Assembly: GCA_900315345.1 (NCBI GenBank)
Contig: OMYP01000003.1
Location: 1 to 64,000 of the forward strand
Length of the DNA stretch: 64,000 nt
Direction: 5' to 3'
From: an uncultured Selenomonadales bacterium
GTDB taxonomy: Bacteria; Bacillota; Negativicutes; Acidaminococcales; Acidaminococcaceae
The position numbers were made by a program, and so were the translations under genes. Below, piece by piece: positions 37,047-44,333 of this stretch; the stretch's first letter is position 1, and each line of letters opens with the position of its first letter. Below the pieces are notes generated by a model. That model was not told the DNA's origin. It worked only from the letters and a program-made list of their open reading frames with translations, and did not search any database.

Positions 37047-37964
37047 ATGGAAAAAAGTAAAGAAATTATGCCGCTGGACACCGGCGACATCAAAAACCGG
37101 ATATTTACCATCCGGGGTAAACAGGTGATGCTGGACAGTGATTTGGCGGAATTGTACGGGTATGAGGTTAAGCGATTAAATGAACAGGTGCGGCGTAATA
37201 AGGAAAGGTTTCCGGAAGATTTCATGTTCCAACTGCTTGCAGAAGAGGTGCCGGACTCTTTAAAGTCGCAAATTGCGACTTTGAACGAAAGTGGAAATAG
37301 GCGTGGAAGCAATTTGAAAAAATTACCATATGCTTTTACAGAACAGGGAATTTACATGCTGTCAACAGTTCTTCGCGGAGAACTTGCGGTAAAGCAAAGC
37401 ATTTTCATCATGCGGGCATTCCGTGAAATGCGCCACTTCATCGCCAACAACGCCGCGCTGTTTGACCGGATCAGCAAAGTGGAACTGACGCAGCTGGAAT
37501 TTCAAAAGCATACGGAAGAGCGGTTCGATAAAATTTTCAAATACATAGGCGACCAGAAGGAAACACGGCAAAAAATATTTTACGACGGCCAGATTTATGA
37601 TGCGTTCAGCCTGCTTATAGAGTTGGTACAGAAAGCAGAGCAGGAGATCATCCTGATAGACGGATACGTGGATGTGAGCACGCTGAACTTATTAGCGAAA
37701 AAGAACGCCGGCGTTTCGGTAACCATTTATACATTTACAAAAACAAAACTTACGGCCCAGGATGTGGCAACATTTAACGCGCAGTACCCGAAATTAGAAG
37801 TGAAGTACACCAACATTTTTCATGACCGCTTCCTGATTTTGGACGGAAAGACGGTGTACCACATAGGTGCCTCGCTGAAGGACGCAGGGAAAAAATGTTT
37901 TGCCGTATCGGAGATGAAAGACGCCGGGCGGTCGCTGATGAAGAAGCTGGCGGGGATAAAATAA
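37047..37964 (+). CDS. ORF6N domain protein with C-terminal phospholipase-D-like domain
   Basis: 305 residues. Residues ~15-105 form an ORF6N DNA-binding domain (VMLDSDLAELYGYEVKRLNE, FPEDFMFQL, YAFTEQGIYMLSTVLR), a module of phage antirepressors and mobile elements. A short linker helix follows. Residues ~185-300 look like a single PLD/HKD-type domain (IILIDGYVD, FHDRFLILDGKTVYHIGASLKDAG), with HDRFLILD resembling HxKxxxxD but with Arg in place of Lys. Nuclease or nucleic-acid binding is possible. RBS AAAGAGGTGAG. SOS control is inferred from the operator. Confidence 0.85.
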   Translation: MEKSKEIMPLDTGDIKNRIFTIRGKQVMLDSDLAELYGYEVKRLNEQVRRNKERFPEDFMFQLLAEEVPDSLKSQIATLNESGNRRGSNLKKLPYAFTEQGIYMLSTVLRGELAVKQSIFIMRAFREMRHFIANNAALFDRISKVELTQLEFQKHTEERFDKIFKYIGDQKETRQKIFYDGQIYDAFSLLIELVQKAEQEIILIDGYVDVSTLNLLAKKNAGVSVTIYTFTKTKLTAQDVATFNAQYPKLEVKYTNIFHDRFLILDGKTVYHIGASLKDAGKKCFAVSEMKDAGRSLMKKLAGIK

Positions 37965-38101
37965 TAACATTAGTTTTATATCGAAGTTTTGCAAACGGGA
38001 ACTCTAAATGAATATAAACTTTCATGTATAACATTTATAGTGAAACGCGGTTAGCAAACATAGCTTTAGGTTATTCTGCTTGTCGATGCTGTTAGGCAGT
38101 T

Positions 38102-38130
38102 TTGTCATTATATCAATATTCTGCTATAAT
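38102..38130 (+). promoter_or_regulatory. Promoter of the DUF2075 gene
   Basis: TTGTCA (38102-38107), 17-bp spacer, TATAAT (38125-38130), with an extended -10 TGC. The rest of the 232-bp gap 37965-38196 shows nothing else. Confidence 0.75.
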
Positions 38131-38196
38131 TATTTTGGTCTTGATGTTGTGCCGTTAATACGAGATACGATCTTGTCAGATTGAAGTAAACTAAAC

Positions 38197-40128
38197 ATGA
38201 TCATTTACGATGGGCTGAAACGAGATTTTTTGAAAGACGTAGAAAACGATACTATAGCAATAACAATTCGAGAGACAATTCTCGAAAAAATGGGAAGGCA
38301 CACCTCTGAAAGTGAAGATAACGCATGGAATAATTCGATGAATTACATGTACAAACTGCTGACAGACGAAGATATACCTTCAGATGCAGGGGTTGCGATA
38401 GAATATAATATTCCACAAACTGCCAAAAGAGTGGATTTTATGATTTCCGGATATGATAATCAAAATAAACCGGGAATGGTAATTATTGAGTTAAAACAGT
38501 GGAATGAACTGAATAAAATTCCTTCAAGCGATGCTTTAGTAGAAACGTACACCGGCAAAGCCCTGCGCAAAGTAGTTCATCCTTCTTATCAAGCGTGGTC
38601 GTATGCACAGCTTATTGCAGATTATAATGCTGCTGTGCAGGACAGAAAAATACAGCTTGTTCCCTGTGCGTATTTACATAACTACTACAGAAAGCATAAT
38701 GATCCTGTTGATGATAAGCAATATGAGTTATATACGCAGGAAGCACCTGTATTTACAAAAGGGCAGGTCGATAAACTTCGAGAATTTATAAAACAATGTG
38801 TCAGAAAAGGTGATAACAAAGAAATTCTTTATCTGATTGACCATGGTAAAATCAGACCGTCTAAAAGTTTGCAGGAATCCATTGTTGCTATGATAAAGGG
38901 TAATAAAGAATTTGTCATGATCGATGAGCAGCGGGTTGTGTATGAAGAAATATTGAAAATTTCTGCAAAATGCCAGAAAGACCATAAAAAGCGCACGGTA
39001 ATATGTAAAGGCGGCCCGGGAACCGGAAAAAGTGTTATTGCTGTACAATTGCTTGCAGAATTAACGCAGAGAGGCCAGTTAGTACAGTATGTTTCAAAAA
39101 ACAGTGCGCCGCGTCAGGTTTATGCAGCAAAACTCAAAGGTAAAATAAAGAAAAGCAGTGTTGATAATATGTTTAAAGGCTCCGGCGCCTATACTGATGC
39201 TGCTAAAAACAGGTTTCCTACCCTTATAGTGGATGAAGCACACCGACTGAATGAAAAGTCAGGAATGTTTCATAATCAGGGCGAGAATCAGATAAAAGAA
39301 GTGATTCATGCTGCCAAATGTTCTGTATTTTTTATAGACGAAAGTCAGCGTGTCACAATTGCTGATATCGGCTCGGTTGAAGAAATTAAAAAGTGGGCAA
39401 ATGCAGAACATTCTGAAGTAACGGAAATGGAACTGGTATCTCAGTTCAGATGCAATGGTTCCAATGGTTATTTAGCATGGGTCGATGATCTTCTTGAAAT
39501 CAGAAAAACCGCAAACTATACTCTTGAAGGTTTGGATTATGATGTTTTTCTATGTAATACGCCTCAGGAATTAAAGGAAAAAATAGTTGAAAAGAATAAG
39601 GCTAACAACCGCTCAAGGATACTTGCCGGATACTGCTGGGACTGGCCGAAGGAAGAAAGACGGAATACGAATTATCACGATATTCAAATTGGTGATTTTG
39701 GTATAAGCTGGAATCTGGATGACGGTCAGGCTTTTGCTCTTAGTGAAAGTTCTGTTAATGAAGCGGGCTGTATTCATACAACGCAGGGTCTGGAATTTGA
39801 TTGTGTCGGTGTGATTATTGGCGGCGACCTCAGGTATGATAAAAAGAAGAAATGCATCATTACCGATTTTACTCAGCGGGCTTCTACAGACCAGTCTTTA
39901 AAAGGAATTAAGAAGCTTAATAAAGAAAATCCTGAGAAGGCTCGGGCGATTGCTGATGAAATTATAAAAAATACATATCGGACTTTAATTACAAGAGGAA
40001 TGAAAGGCTGTTATATTTATTGTACGGATACGGATCTGCGGGAGTACATTCGTGACAAACTGCCAGACAGGTCAAATAATATGTATTTAGTTAAGGATCT
40101 GCAGAAGTTTCAAAAAGTTGCTGAATAA
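38197..40128 (+). CDS. DUF2075 helicase-like ATPase with N-terminal PD-(D/E)XK nuclease region
   Basis: 643 residues. The N-terminal ~230 residues include RVDFMISGYD...VIIELKQW, which fits a PD-(D/E)XK nuclease core. The C-terminal DUF2075/Schlafen-group-3-like P-loop ATPase has Walker A KGGPGTGKSVIAVQLL (Lys near residue 278), LIVDEAHRLNEKSG and FFIDESQRV (Walker B), a conserved SQFRCNGSNGYLAWVD, and a C-terminal LITRGMKGCYIYC helicase motif. Similar proteins are common in defence and mobile regions, and phage defence is the likeliest role. A+T-rich and alone behind its promoter. Confidence 0.85.
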   Translation: MIIYDGLKRDFLKDVENDTIAITIRETILEKMGRHTSESEDNAWNNSMNYMYKLLTDEDIPSDAGVAIEYNIPQTAKRVDFMISGYDNQNKPGMVIIELKQWNELNKIPSSDALVETYTGKALRKVVHPSYQAWSYAQLIADYNAAVQDRKIQLVPCAYLHNYYRKHNDPVDDKQYELYTQEAPVFTKGQVDKLREFIKQCVRKGDNKEILYLIDHGKIRPSKSLQESIVAMIKGNKEFVMIDEQRVVYEEILKISAKCQKDHKKRTVICKGGPGTGKSVIAVQLLAELTQRGQLVQYVSKNSAPRQVYAAKLKGKIKKSSVDNMFKGSGAYTDAAKNRFPTLIVDEAHRLNEKSGMFHNQGENQIKEVIHAAKCSVFFIDESQRVTIADIGSVEEIKKWANAEHSEVTEMELVSQFRCNGSNGYLAWVDDLLEIRKTANYTLEGLDYDVFLCNTPQELKEKIVEKNKANNRSRILAGYCWDWPKEERRNTNYHDIQIGDFGISWNLDDGQAFALSESSVNEAGCIHTTQGLEFDCVGVIIGGDLRYDKKKKCIITDFTQRASTDQSLKGIKKLNKENPEKARAIADEIIKNTYRTLITRGMKGCYIYCTDTDLREYIRDKLPDRSNNMYLVKDLQKFQKVAE

Positions 40129-40205
40129 AGAATCAAACTTTCAGACAACTGTTGTACAAGCAAAGTTGCACAAGGCAAAGTCCGGTTGTTCATAGTAATC
40201 TTTCT

Positions 40206-40463
40206 TCACACTCCGGCTTTCTCCATCCCAATAAACTTTGTGCACTTGTGGTCGAAGAATAATTCTACTTTGCCTACGGGGCCGTTCCGGTGTTTGGCAA
40301 CGATCAGTTCCATCAGGCGGATGGGATCTTCTTCCGTTTCCCGGCAAAAGTCGTCACGGCATAAAAACAGTACGATGTCCGCGTCCTGTTCCAGGGACCC
40401 TCTTTCCCGCAGGTCGCTTAGCATGGGGCGTTTTACCAGTGCATTTCCATCTCGACCCGGTAG
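40206..40463 (-). pseudogene. C-terminal fragment of replicative helicase DnaB (phage type)
   Basis: On the minus strand the frame encodes KRPMLSDLRERGSLEQDADI, FLCRDDF, ELIVAKHRNGPVGKVELFF and CTKFIGME, the final ~80 residues of DnaB-family helicases. Everything before the KRP motif (Walker A and B) is absent and the frame merges into the YvrJ gene on the other strand. It is a remnant of a prophage or mobile element replication gene. Confidence 0.8.
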
Positions 40464-40491
40464 TGGCATGAGGGTAGACGGAGGCTGCGCA

Positions 40492-40659
40492 ATGGAAGTG
40501 ACGGAACTGTTCAGCTTTATTAAAGACTTCGGATTCCCCGTGGTCTTAAGCTGGTTCCTGTTAGTCCGCATGGAAAACAAACTGGCGGGGCTTACCGATG
40601 TAATCAGCGAACTAAGCTGCAACATCGCGGCCCTGCGGGGTGAAGCGCCGAAGCGGTGA
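40492..40659 (+). CDS. YvrJ family small membrane protein
   Basis: 55 residues from the ATG 7 bp after GGAGG. One N-terminal transmembrane helix (FIKDFGFPVVLSWFLLVRME) followed by a short amphipathic helix matches the YvrJ family, small proteins often found in prophages near lysis genes. The DnaB remnant next to it supports a phage origin. Confidence 0.75.
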   Translation: MEVTELFSFIKDFGFPVVLSWFLLVRMENKLAGLTDVISELSCNIAALRGEAPKR

Positions 40660-40677
40660 ACCCGTAAATAAAAAAAC

Positions 40678-40704
40678 CAAGGTATAAAAGCCTTGTTTTT
40701 TTTT
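40678..40704 (+). terminator. Terminator after yvrJ
   Basis: CAAGG (40678-40682) / CCTTG (40691-40695) followed by a run of nine T. Confidence 0.75.
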
Positions 40705-40710
40705 GTTTCA

Positions 40711-40792
40711 ACAGCCGCAGATTTTTCTGCTAATGTTAGGCAAAAAAATTGCAGTTTTTCTTACAGCCGTAGATTTTTCTGCGGCTGTTTTG
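40711..40792 (+). repeat. Tandem copies of a CAGCCG-TAGATTTTTCTGC repeat, second copy a terminator
   Basis: ACAGCCGCAGATTTTTCTGC begins at 40711 and ACAGCCGTAGATTTTTCTGC at 40763. The second copy closes as ACAGCCG (40763-40769) / CGGCTGT (40782-40788) followed by TTTTG. A third copy, ACAGCCGTAGATTTTTCTGC, lies at about 42052 beside the peptide-precursor promoter. Confidence 0.7.
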
Positions 40793-40824
40793 TTTCGTCT
40801 CGATTTTCTTTACCAATACGTCGT

Positions 40825-40846
40825 TCACAAATATTTGTGATATAAT
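40825..40846 (+). promoter_or_regulatory. Palindromic operator overlapping the ArsR gene promoter
   Basis: TCACAAATATTTGTGA is a perfect 16-bp palindrome (40825-40840) abutting -10 TATAAT (40841-40846, extended TGA). Its place between the -35 and -10 positions suits autorepression by the ArsR protein encoded 44 bp downstream. Confidence 0.7.
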
Positions 40847-40889
40847 CTGTTTAATTATTTGAACGGATGAGCAGGGGGGGAAGACGTCC

Positions 40890-41243
40890 ATGGAAATTCA
40901 AAAAGAGATTAATGAGCTGGCTGCGAATTTTGAAGCGTGTCATAAAACCTTGTCTGCGATAGGGGATGAAACCCGCCAGCATATTATTCTTGAGATGATG
41001 CGGATGGATTATAACGGGTCCCGGGTCATAGAAATTTCGGAAAAAACCAATCTTTCCAGACCGGCAGTTTCCCATCATCTGCAAATTCTTAAAGAGGCGG
41101 GGATTGTAAAGATGCGCAGAGAAGGAACCATGACATATTATTATCTGGACCCGGATATGGAAGCCTTTAACCTCCTGATTCTTGCGTTGCAGCAGTCCAT
41201 CCGAATTTGCGCTGATTTGCCTAACCGTAGCGTCGAAGACTGA
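40890..41243 (+). CDS. ArsR-family winged-helix transcriptional regulator
   Basis: 117 residues. The winged helix contains TLSAIGDETRQHIILEMM and the recognition helix region LSRPAVSHHLQILKEAGIV, then a wing with MRREGTMTYYYLD. No Cys-rich metal site (ELCVCDL type) is seen, so the signal may be a redox or small-molecule cue. Likely binds the palindrome in its own promoter. The flavin reductase 109 bp downstream is a candidate target. Confidence 0.9.
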   Translation: MEIQKEINELAANFEACHKTLSAIGDETRQHIILEMMRMDYNGSRVIEISEKTNLSRPAVSHHLQILKEAGIVKMRREGTMTYYYLDPDMEAFNLLILALQQSIRICADLPNRSVED

Positions 41244-41352
41244 TTATGCGGGAGTGAAATGACTGAATGCGGCGGTTAATAGAAATCAGCTTTTTCTAAA
41301 AACTATCACATATTGTTAAATAAGTTATCAAAACACAAAGGAGATGTTTTAA

Positions 41353-41925
41353 ATGCGCAGAGATTTGGGTGTGCTTCCGGCTGTTTTTCCTATGCCTGTC
41401 CTTATGATTGGGACTTATGATGGGAATGGGAAGGTTAATGTTATGAACATGGCCTGGGGAAATATCAGTACCGGTGAAAAGATTGTTCTTAACATGGGTT
41501 CGGACCGCAAGACGCTGGCCAACATCCGTCTTAAGAAGGCGTTTTCTGTTGCGCTTGCGGATGTGGACCACATCAAAGAAGCAGATTATTTCGGAATTGT
41601 GTCGGGAAACAAGGTGAAAGACAAGTTTGAACGCACAGGTTTTCATGCGATAAAAGGCGCACATGTTGATGCCCCTGTTATCCAGGAGTTCCCCCTTACC
41701 ATGGAATGCGAACTGTTGGAGGAGCGGGAAGTGGCAGAAGGCAGTATCATTACCGGACGGATTGTCAATGTGAATGTCGATGAAAAGATTCTTAATGAAA
41801 AAGGAACTATCGTTGCAGGGAAATTGAATGCAGTTATGTTTGATCAATTCGAACGGTCTTACTATAAAGCCGGAAAACAGTTTGCCCGGGCCTGGAATGC
41901 AGGGGCCGGGCTGGTAAAAAAATAA
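41353..41925 (+). CDS. Flavin reductase / flavoredoxin-family protein
   Basis: 190 residues with an FMN-binding split-barrel pattern (PVLMIGTYDGNGKVNVMNMAWGNIS, GSDRKTLANIRLKKAFSVAL). Proteins of this kind bind FMN and carry electrons or reduce flavins. Good RBS AAAGGAG. The gap upstream from the ArsR gene has no terminator, so co-transcription is possible. A gap of 234 bp follows with an inverted repeat TGTCCAAT (41960) / ATTGGACA (42009). Confidence 0.87.
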   Translation: MRRDLGVLPAVFPMPVLMIGTYDGNGKVNVMNMAWGNISTGEKIVLNMGSDRKTLANIRLKKAFSVALADVDHIKEADYFGIVSGNKVKDKFERTGFHAIKGAHVDAPVIQEFPLTMECELLEEREVAEGSIITGRIVNVNVDEKILNEKGTIVAGKLNAVMFDQFERSYYKAGKQFARAWNAGAGLVKK

Positions 41926-42079
41926 AAGTGCTTCGTCATGGCCGGGATCAGAGAAATGCTGTCCAATAAGTCTTATAAATTCCAGTTTATCTTAGAGAAG
42001 CCTCCCTCATTGGACAATGTCGTTAAGTTAATCTTAATTTTAATTTTACTTACAGCCGTAGATTTTTCTGCAGCAACTA

Positions 42080-42088
42080 TGTTATAAT
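42080..42088 (+). promoter_or_regulatory. Extended -10 promoter of the peptide precursor
   Basis: TGTTATAAT with TATAAT at 42083-42088. It follows directly on the third CAGCCGTAGATTTTTCTGC repeat. The precursor ATG is 72 bp downstream. Confidence 0.6.
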
Positions 42089-42159
42089 TTACTGGAAAGT
42101 GTTTGACTATTTGACTGTTTGAAATGATAGTTTCATTATTTTCTTAGGGAGGTACTGAA

Positions 42160-42426
42160 ATGCCGGTTAACAAAAATGAACTGACGAAAGAACAAATTGC
42201 CAAAGCGATGGCCTGCGAGACCGCTGAGGAACTCATGGCGCTGGCAAAATCCGAGGGTATCGAACTGACCAAAGAAGAAGCCGAGGCGTATATGGCGGAG
42301 CTGGAAGACTTCGAGCTTGACGGGGATGCGCTGAAAAATGTGGCAGGCGGCATATGCTATATGGCTACTTGCACAGATGATTGCTCTGGTAAGACGCCCA
42401 CCTTATTAGGGGGAGACCCTTATTAA
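42160..42426 (+). CDS. Orphan RiPP/bacteriocin-type precursor with double-glycine leader
   Basis: 88 residues behind a strong AGGGAGG. Residues 1-64 form an acidic, helical leader (LTKEQIAKAMACETAEELMA, IELTKEEAEAYMAEL, then FELDGDALKNVAGG) that ends in a Gly-Gly cleavage site at 63-64, as in the Nif11-like and related bacteriocin leaders. The predicted 24-residue core (65-88) has Cys66, Cys71 and Cys75 and five Ser/Thr, raw material for thioether, thiazole or disulfide formation. No modification enzyme, peptidase-transporter or immunity gene lies nearby, so those functions would have to come from elsewhere. Confidence 0.8.
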   Translation: MPVNKNELTKEQIAKAMACETAEELMALAKSEGIELTKEEAEAYMAELEDFELDGDALKNVAGGICYMATCTDDCSGKTPTLLGGDPY

Positions 42427-42485
42427 GGGGAGAGCCTTGAGTTGGGTACGCAAACTTCAATTTTTCTGGCCATAATCAAATATAC

Positions 42486-42583
42486 CAGGTTGAGCCTCTA
42501 GGGCATATGACTATCCGGCAAAGTGCCGCCAAAGCCAGTGCCTGAAGAATATCTCTGCCAAGGCAAAAAGCCTTGGCTTTTTT
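42486..42583 (+). terminator. Folded 3' region and terminator downstream of the precursor
   Basis: CAGGT (42486-42490) can pair with GCCTG (42540-42544), enclosing a hairpin CGGCA/TGCCG (42516-42528). Then GCCAAGGC (42557-42564) / GCCTTGGC (42570-42577) and six T form a strong terminator. The terminator is secure; the upstream fold is only a suggestion. Confidence 0.7.
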
Positions 42584-42730
42584 TATGTTCAGTAAGGGTA
42601 TGCAGTAACTAATTAACTTGCGTTCCCCATGCGTAGTGGGTATAATTATTTAAATAGCTCGCTCAACAGCCAGAGGAAATACCGGCGCCGGTACGTAACT
42701 CTGTTTTGGTGTTTGTAATTGGAGAAACGG

Positions 42731-43429
42731 ATGCTTCCCATCAGTAAACGTCTGCAAACCATTGTATCGATGGTCCCCAAATGTAATACAGTAGCGGATA
42801 TTGGAACAGATCACGGATATGTTCCGGCTTTCCTTTTGCTTTCCGGGCAGTGTCGGCATGCCATTGCCTCCGACATAGCGGAAGGCCCCTGCCGGTCCGC
42901 AGCGGATACCAGAGATAGGCACAATCTTCATAGGGTTATGGAGGTTCGAAAGGCTCCGGGTCTTAAGGGATTGTCCCCGGGGGAAGCGGAAACGGTAGTA
43001 ATCGCGGGAATGGGCGGTGCTACCATCGCAGCTATACTGGAAGAAAGCCTTCCCCTGGCCAAAACCGTGGAAACCTTTGTATTGCAGCCCATGAATGGGG
43101 CCGGTATGTTACGGCTATGGTTAATTGATCACGGCCTGGGCATTGCTGATGAACAGCTTTGCAAAGAAAACGGGCATATTTATGTTATAATAAAAGCAGT
43201 TCAGACCACTGAAAAGCAGGAACTTACCGATCTTCAGGCGGAAGTAGGGCCCTGCGTACTGGCGAATAAGCCATTTCTGTGGAAAGAATATGTGTCGGAA
43301 AAAGCAGGGCGCCTGCAGGGACTGCTTACCCAGATGCGCGGCAGCCCCGCGGCGCAAAACAGCGATAAATATAAAACCGCGGAGAAAATGCTCGCCCGGT
43401 TAGAAACGCTGCTGTCTTCTTCCCCGTAA
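42731..43429 (+). CDS. trmK: tRNA (adenine22-N1)-methyltransferase TrmK
   Basis: 232 residues from the ATG 6 bp after GGAG. The Rossmann motif VADIGTDHGYVPAFLL, SDIAEGPCRSA and VIAGMGGATIAAILEE are diagnostic of TrmK/YqfN, which methylates A22 of tRNA. It directly precedes nif3, as in many Firmicutes, where the pair commonly follows the rpoD gene. Here about 11 kb of accessory DNA intervenes. Confidence 0.92.
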   Translation: MLPISKRLQTIVSMVPKCNTVADIGTDHGYVPAFLLLSGQCRHAIASDIAEGPCRSAADTRDRHNLHRVMEVRKAPGLKGLSPGEAETVVIAGMGGATIAAILEESLPLAKTVETFVLQPMNGAGMLRLWLIDHGLGIADEQLCKENGHIYVIIKAVQTTEKQELTDLQAEVGPCVLANKPFLWKEYVSEKAGRLQGLLTQMRGSPAAQNSDKYKTAEKMLARLETLLSSSP

Positions 43430-43464
43430 GCCGTTTGAAGTTATGATTTTGGTTTGGAGGAATT

Positions 43465-44259
43465 ATGAACCCTTCTGTTAAATACATAGAAAAAATTTTA
43501 AATGAAATGGCGCCGCTGCCGCTGGCTGAAGAGTGGGATAATGTAGGCCTTCTGGCAGGAAAAACGGAAAAAGATGTGAAAGTGATCCTGTGCGCACTTG
43601 ATTTTTCGGCGGAAGTGCTGGAACAGGCCAAAAACTGCCATGCGGATCTTGTAATTACCCACCATCCCGTCATTTTCCGGGGAATTACGAAATTTACGGA
43701 CAATGACTGGCGTAACGCCCTGTTGATGGAAGCCATACGGAATGATATTGCCGTCTACAGCGCCCATACCAATTTGGACAAGGCGGCCGGAGGGGTGAAC
43801 GACGTCCTTGCAGGGCTTTTGGAACTGGAAAACGTGGAAGGCCTTTCCAACCGTGAAGACACCCTGGAAGGGATCGGACGGGTCGGTTGCCTGAAAGAGC
43901 CGTTGGATCTGTTCGCCTTTGCGGAAAAGTTGAAACGCATTCTGAAAGTGGAACGGGTAAACGTTGTTTCCGCAGGCCGTCCGGTACGTAAGGTGGCAGT
44001 TTGCGGCGGAAGCGGCATGGATTTTCTTGACAGCGCGGTTGAGGCCGGAGCGGATACCTACGTGACCGGCGACATAAAATACCACGACGCCCAGGATGCA
44101 TTAGGAAAGCGCATCAATCTCATCGACGCTACCCATCAGGCCACGGAGCTTCCCATGATGAACGAACTGGCCGACCGGCTGGCGTTACGGTTCAGCAGGG
44201 AAGGGTACGCCGTAAAAATCCTTGTGGCAAAAGAATCGCTGCTGTTCCGTTCGCTGTAA
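43465..44259 (+). CDS. Nif3-like dinuclear metal centre protein
   Basis: 264 residues of the NIF3/YqfO/GTP cyclohydrolase I type 2 homologue family. Metal ligands lie in DLVITHHPVIF, VYSAHTNLDKA and DATHQATELPMMN. Members form hexameric rings with two metal ions; the physiological function is unsettled. RBS TTGGAGG; adjacent to trmK. Confidence 0.93.
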   Translation: MNPSVKYIEKILNEMAPLPLAEEWDNVGLLAGKTEKDVKVILCALDFSAEVLEQAKNCHADLVITHHPVIFRGITKFTDNDWRNALLMEAIRNDIAVYSAHTNLDKAAGGVNDVLAGLLELENVEGLSNREDTLEGIGRVGCLKEPLDLFAFAEKLKRILKVERVNVVSAGRPVRKVAVCGGSGMDFLDSAVEAGADTYVTGDIKYHDAQDALGKRINLIDATHQATELPMMNELADRLALRFSREGYAVKILVAKESLLFRSL

Positions 44260-44333
44260 TTTTTGCGGCGGCTTGCGTATGCGGGAACAAAACTTTTTAA
44301 GTTTTAAATTCATTATAAATATACGAGGTTACC

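Noticed and set aside
31960..42600. Copy of the tRNA-Ile2 3' end as an attachment site at the right edge of the island
   Set aside because: I could not find the T-arm/acceptor sequence (TCGAATCCTACTAGGCCC) again in the region, and no integrase gene is present.
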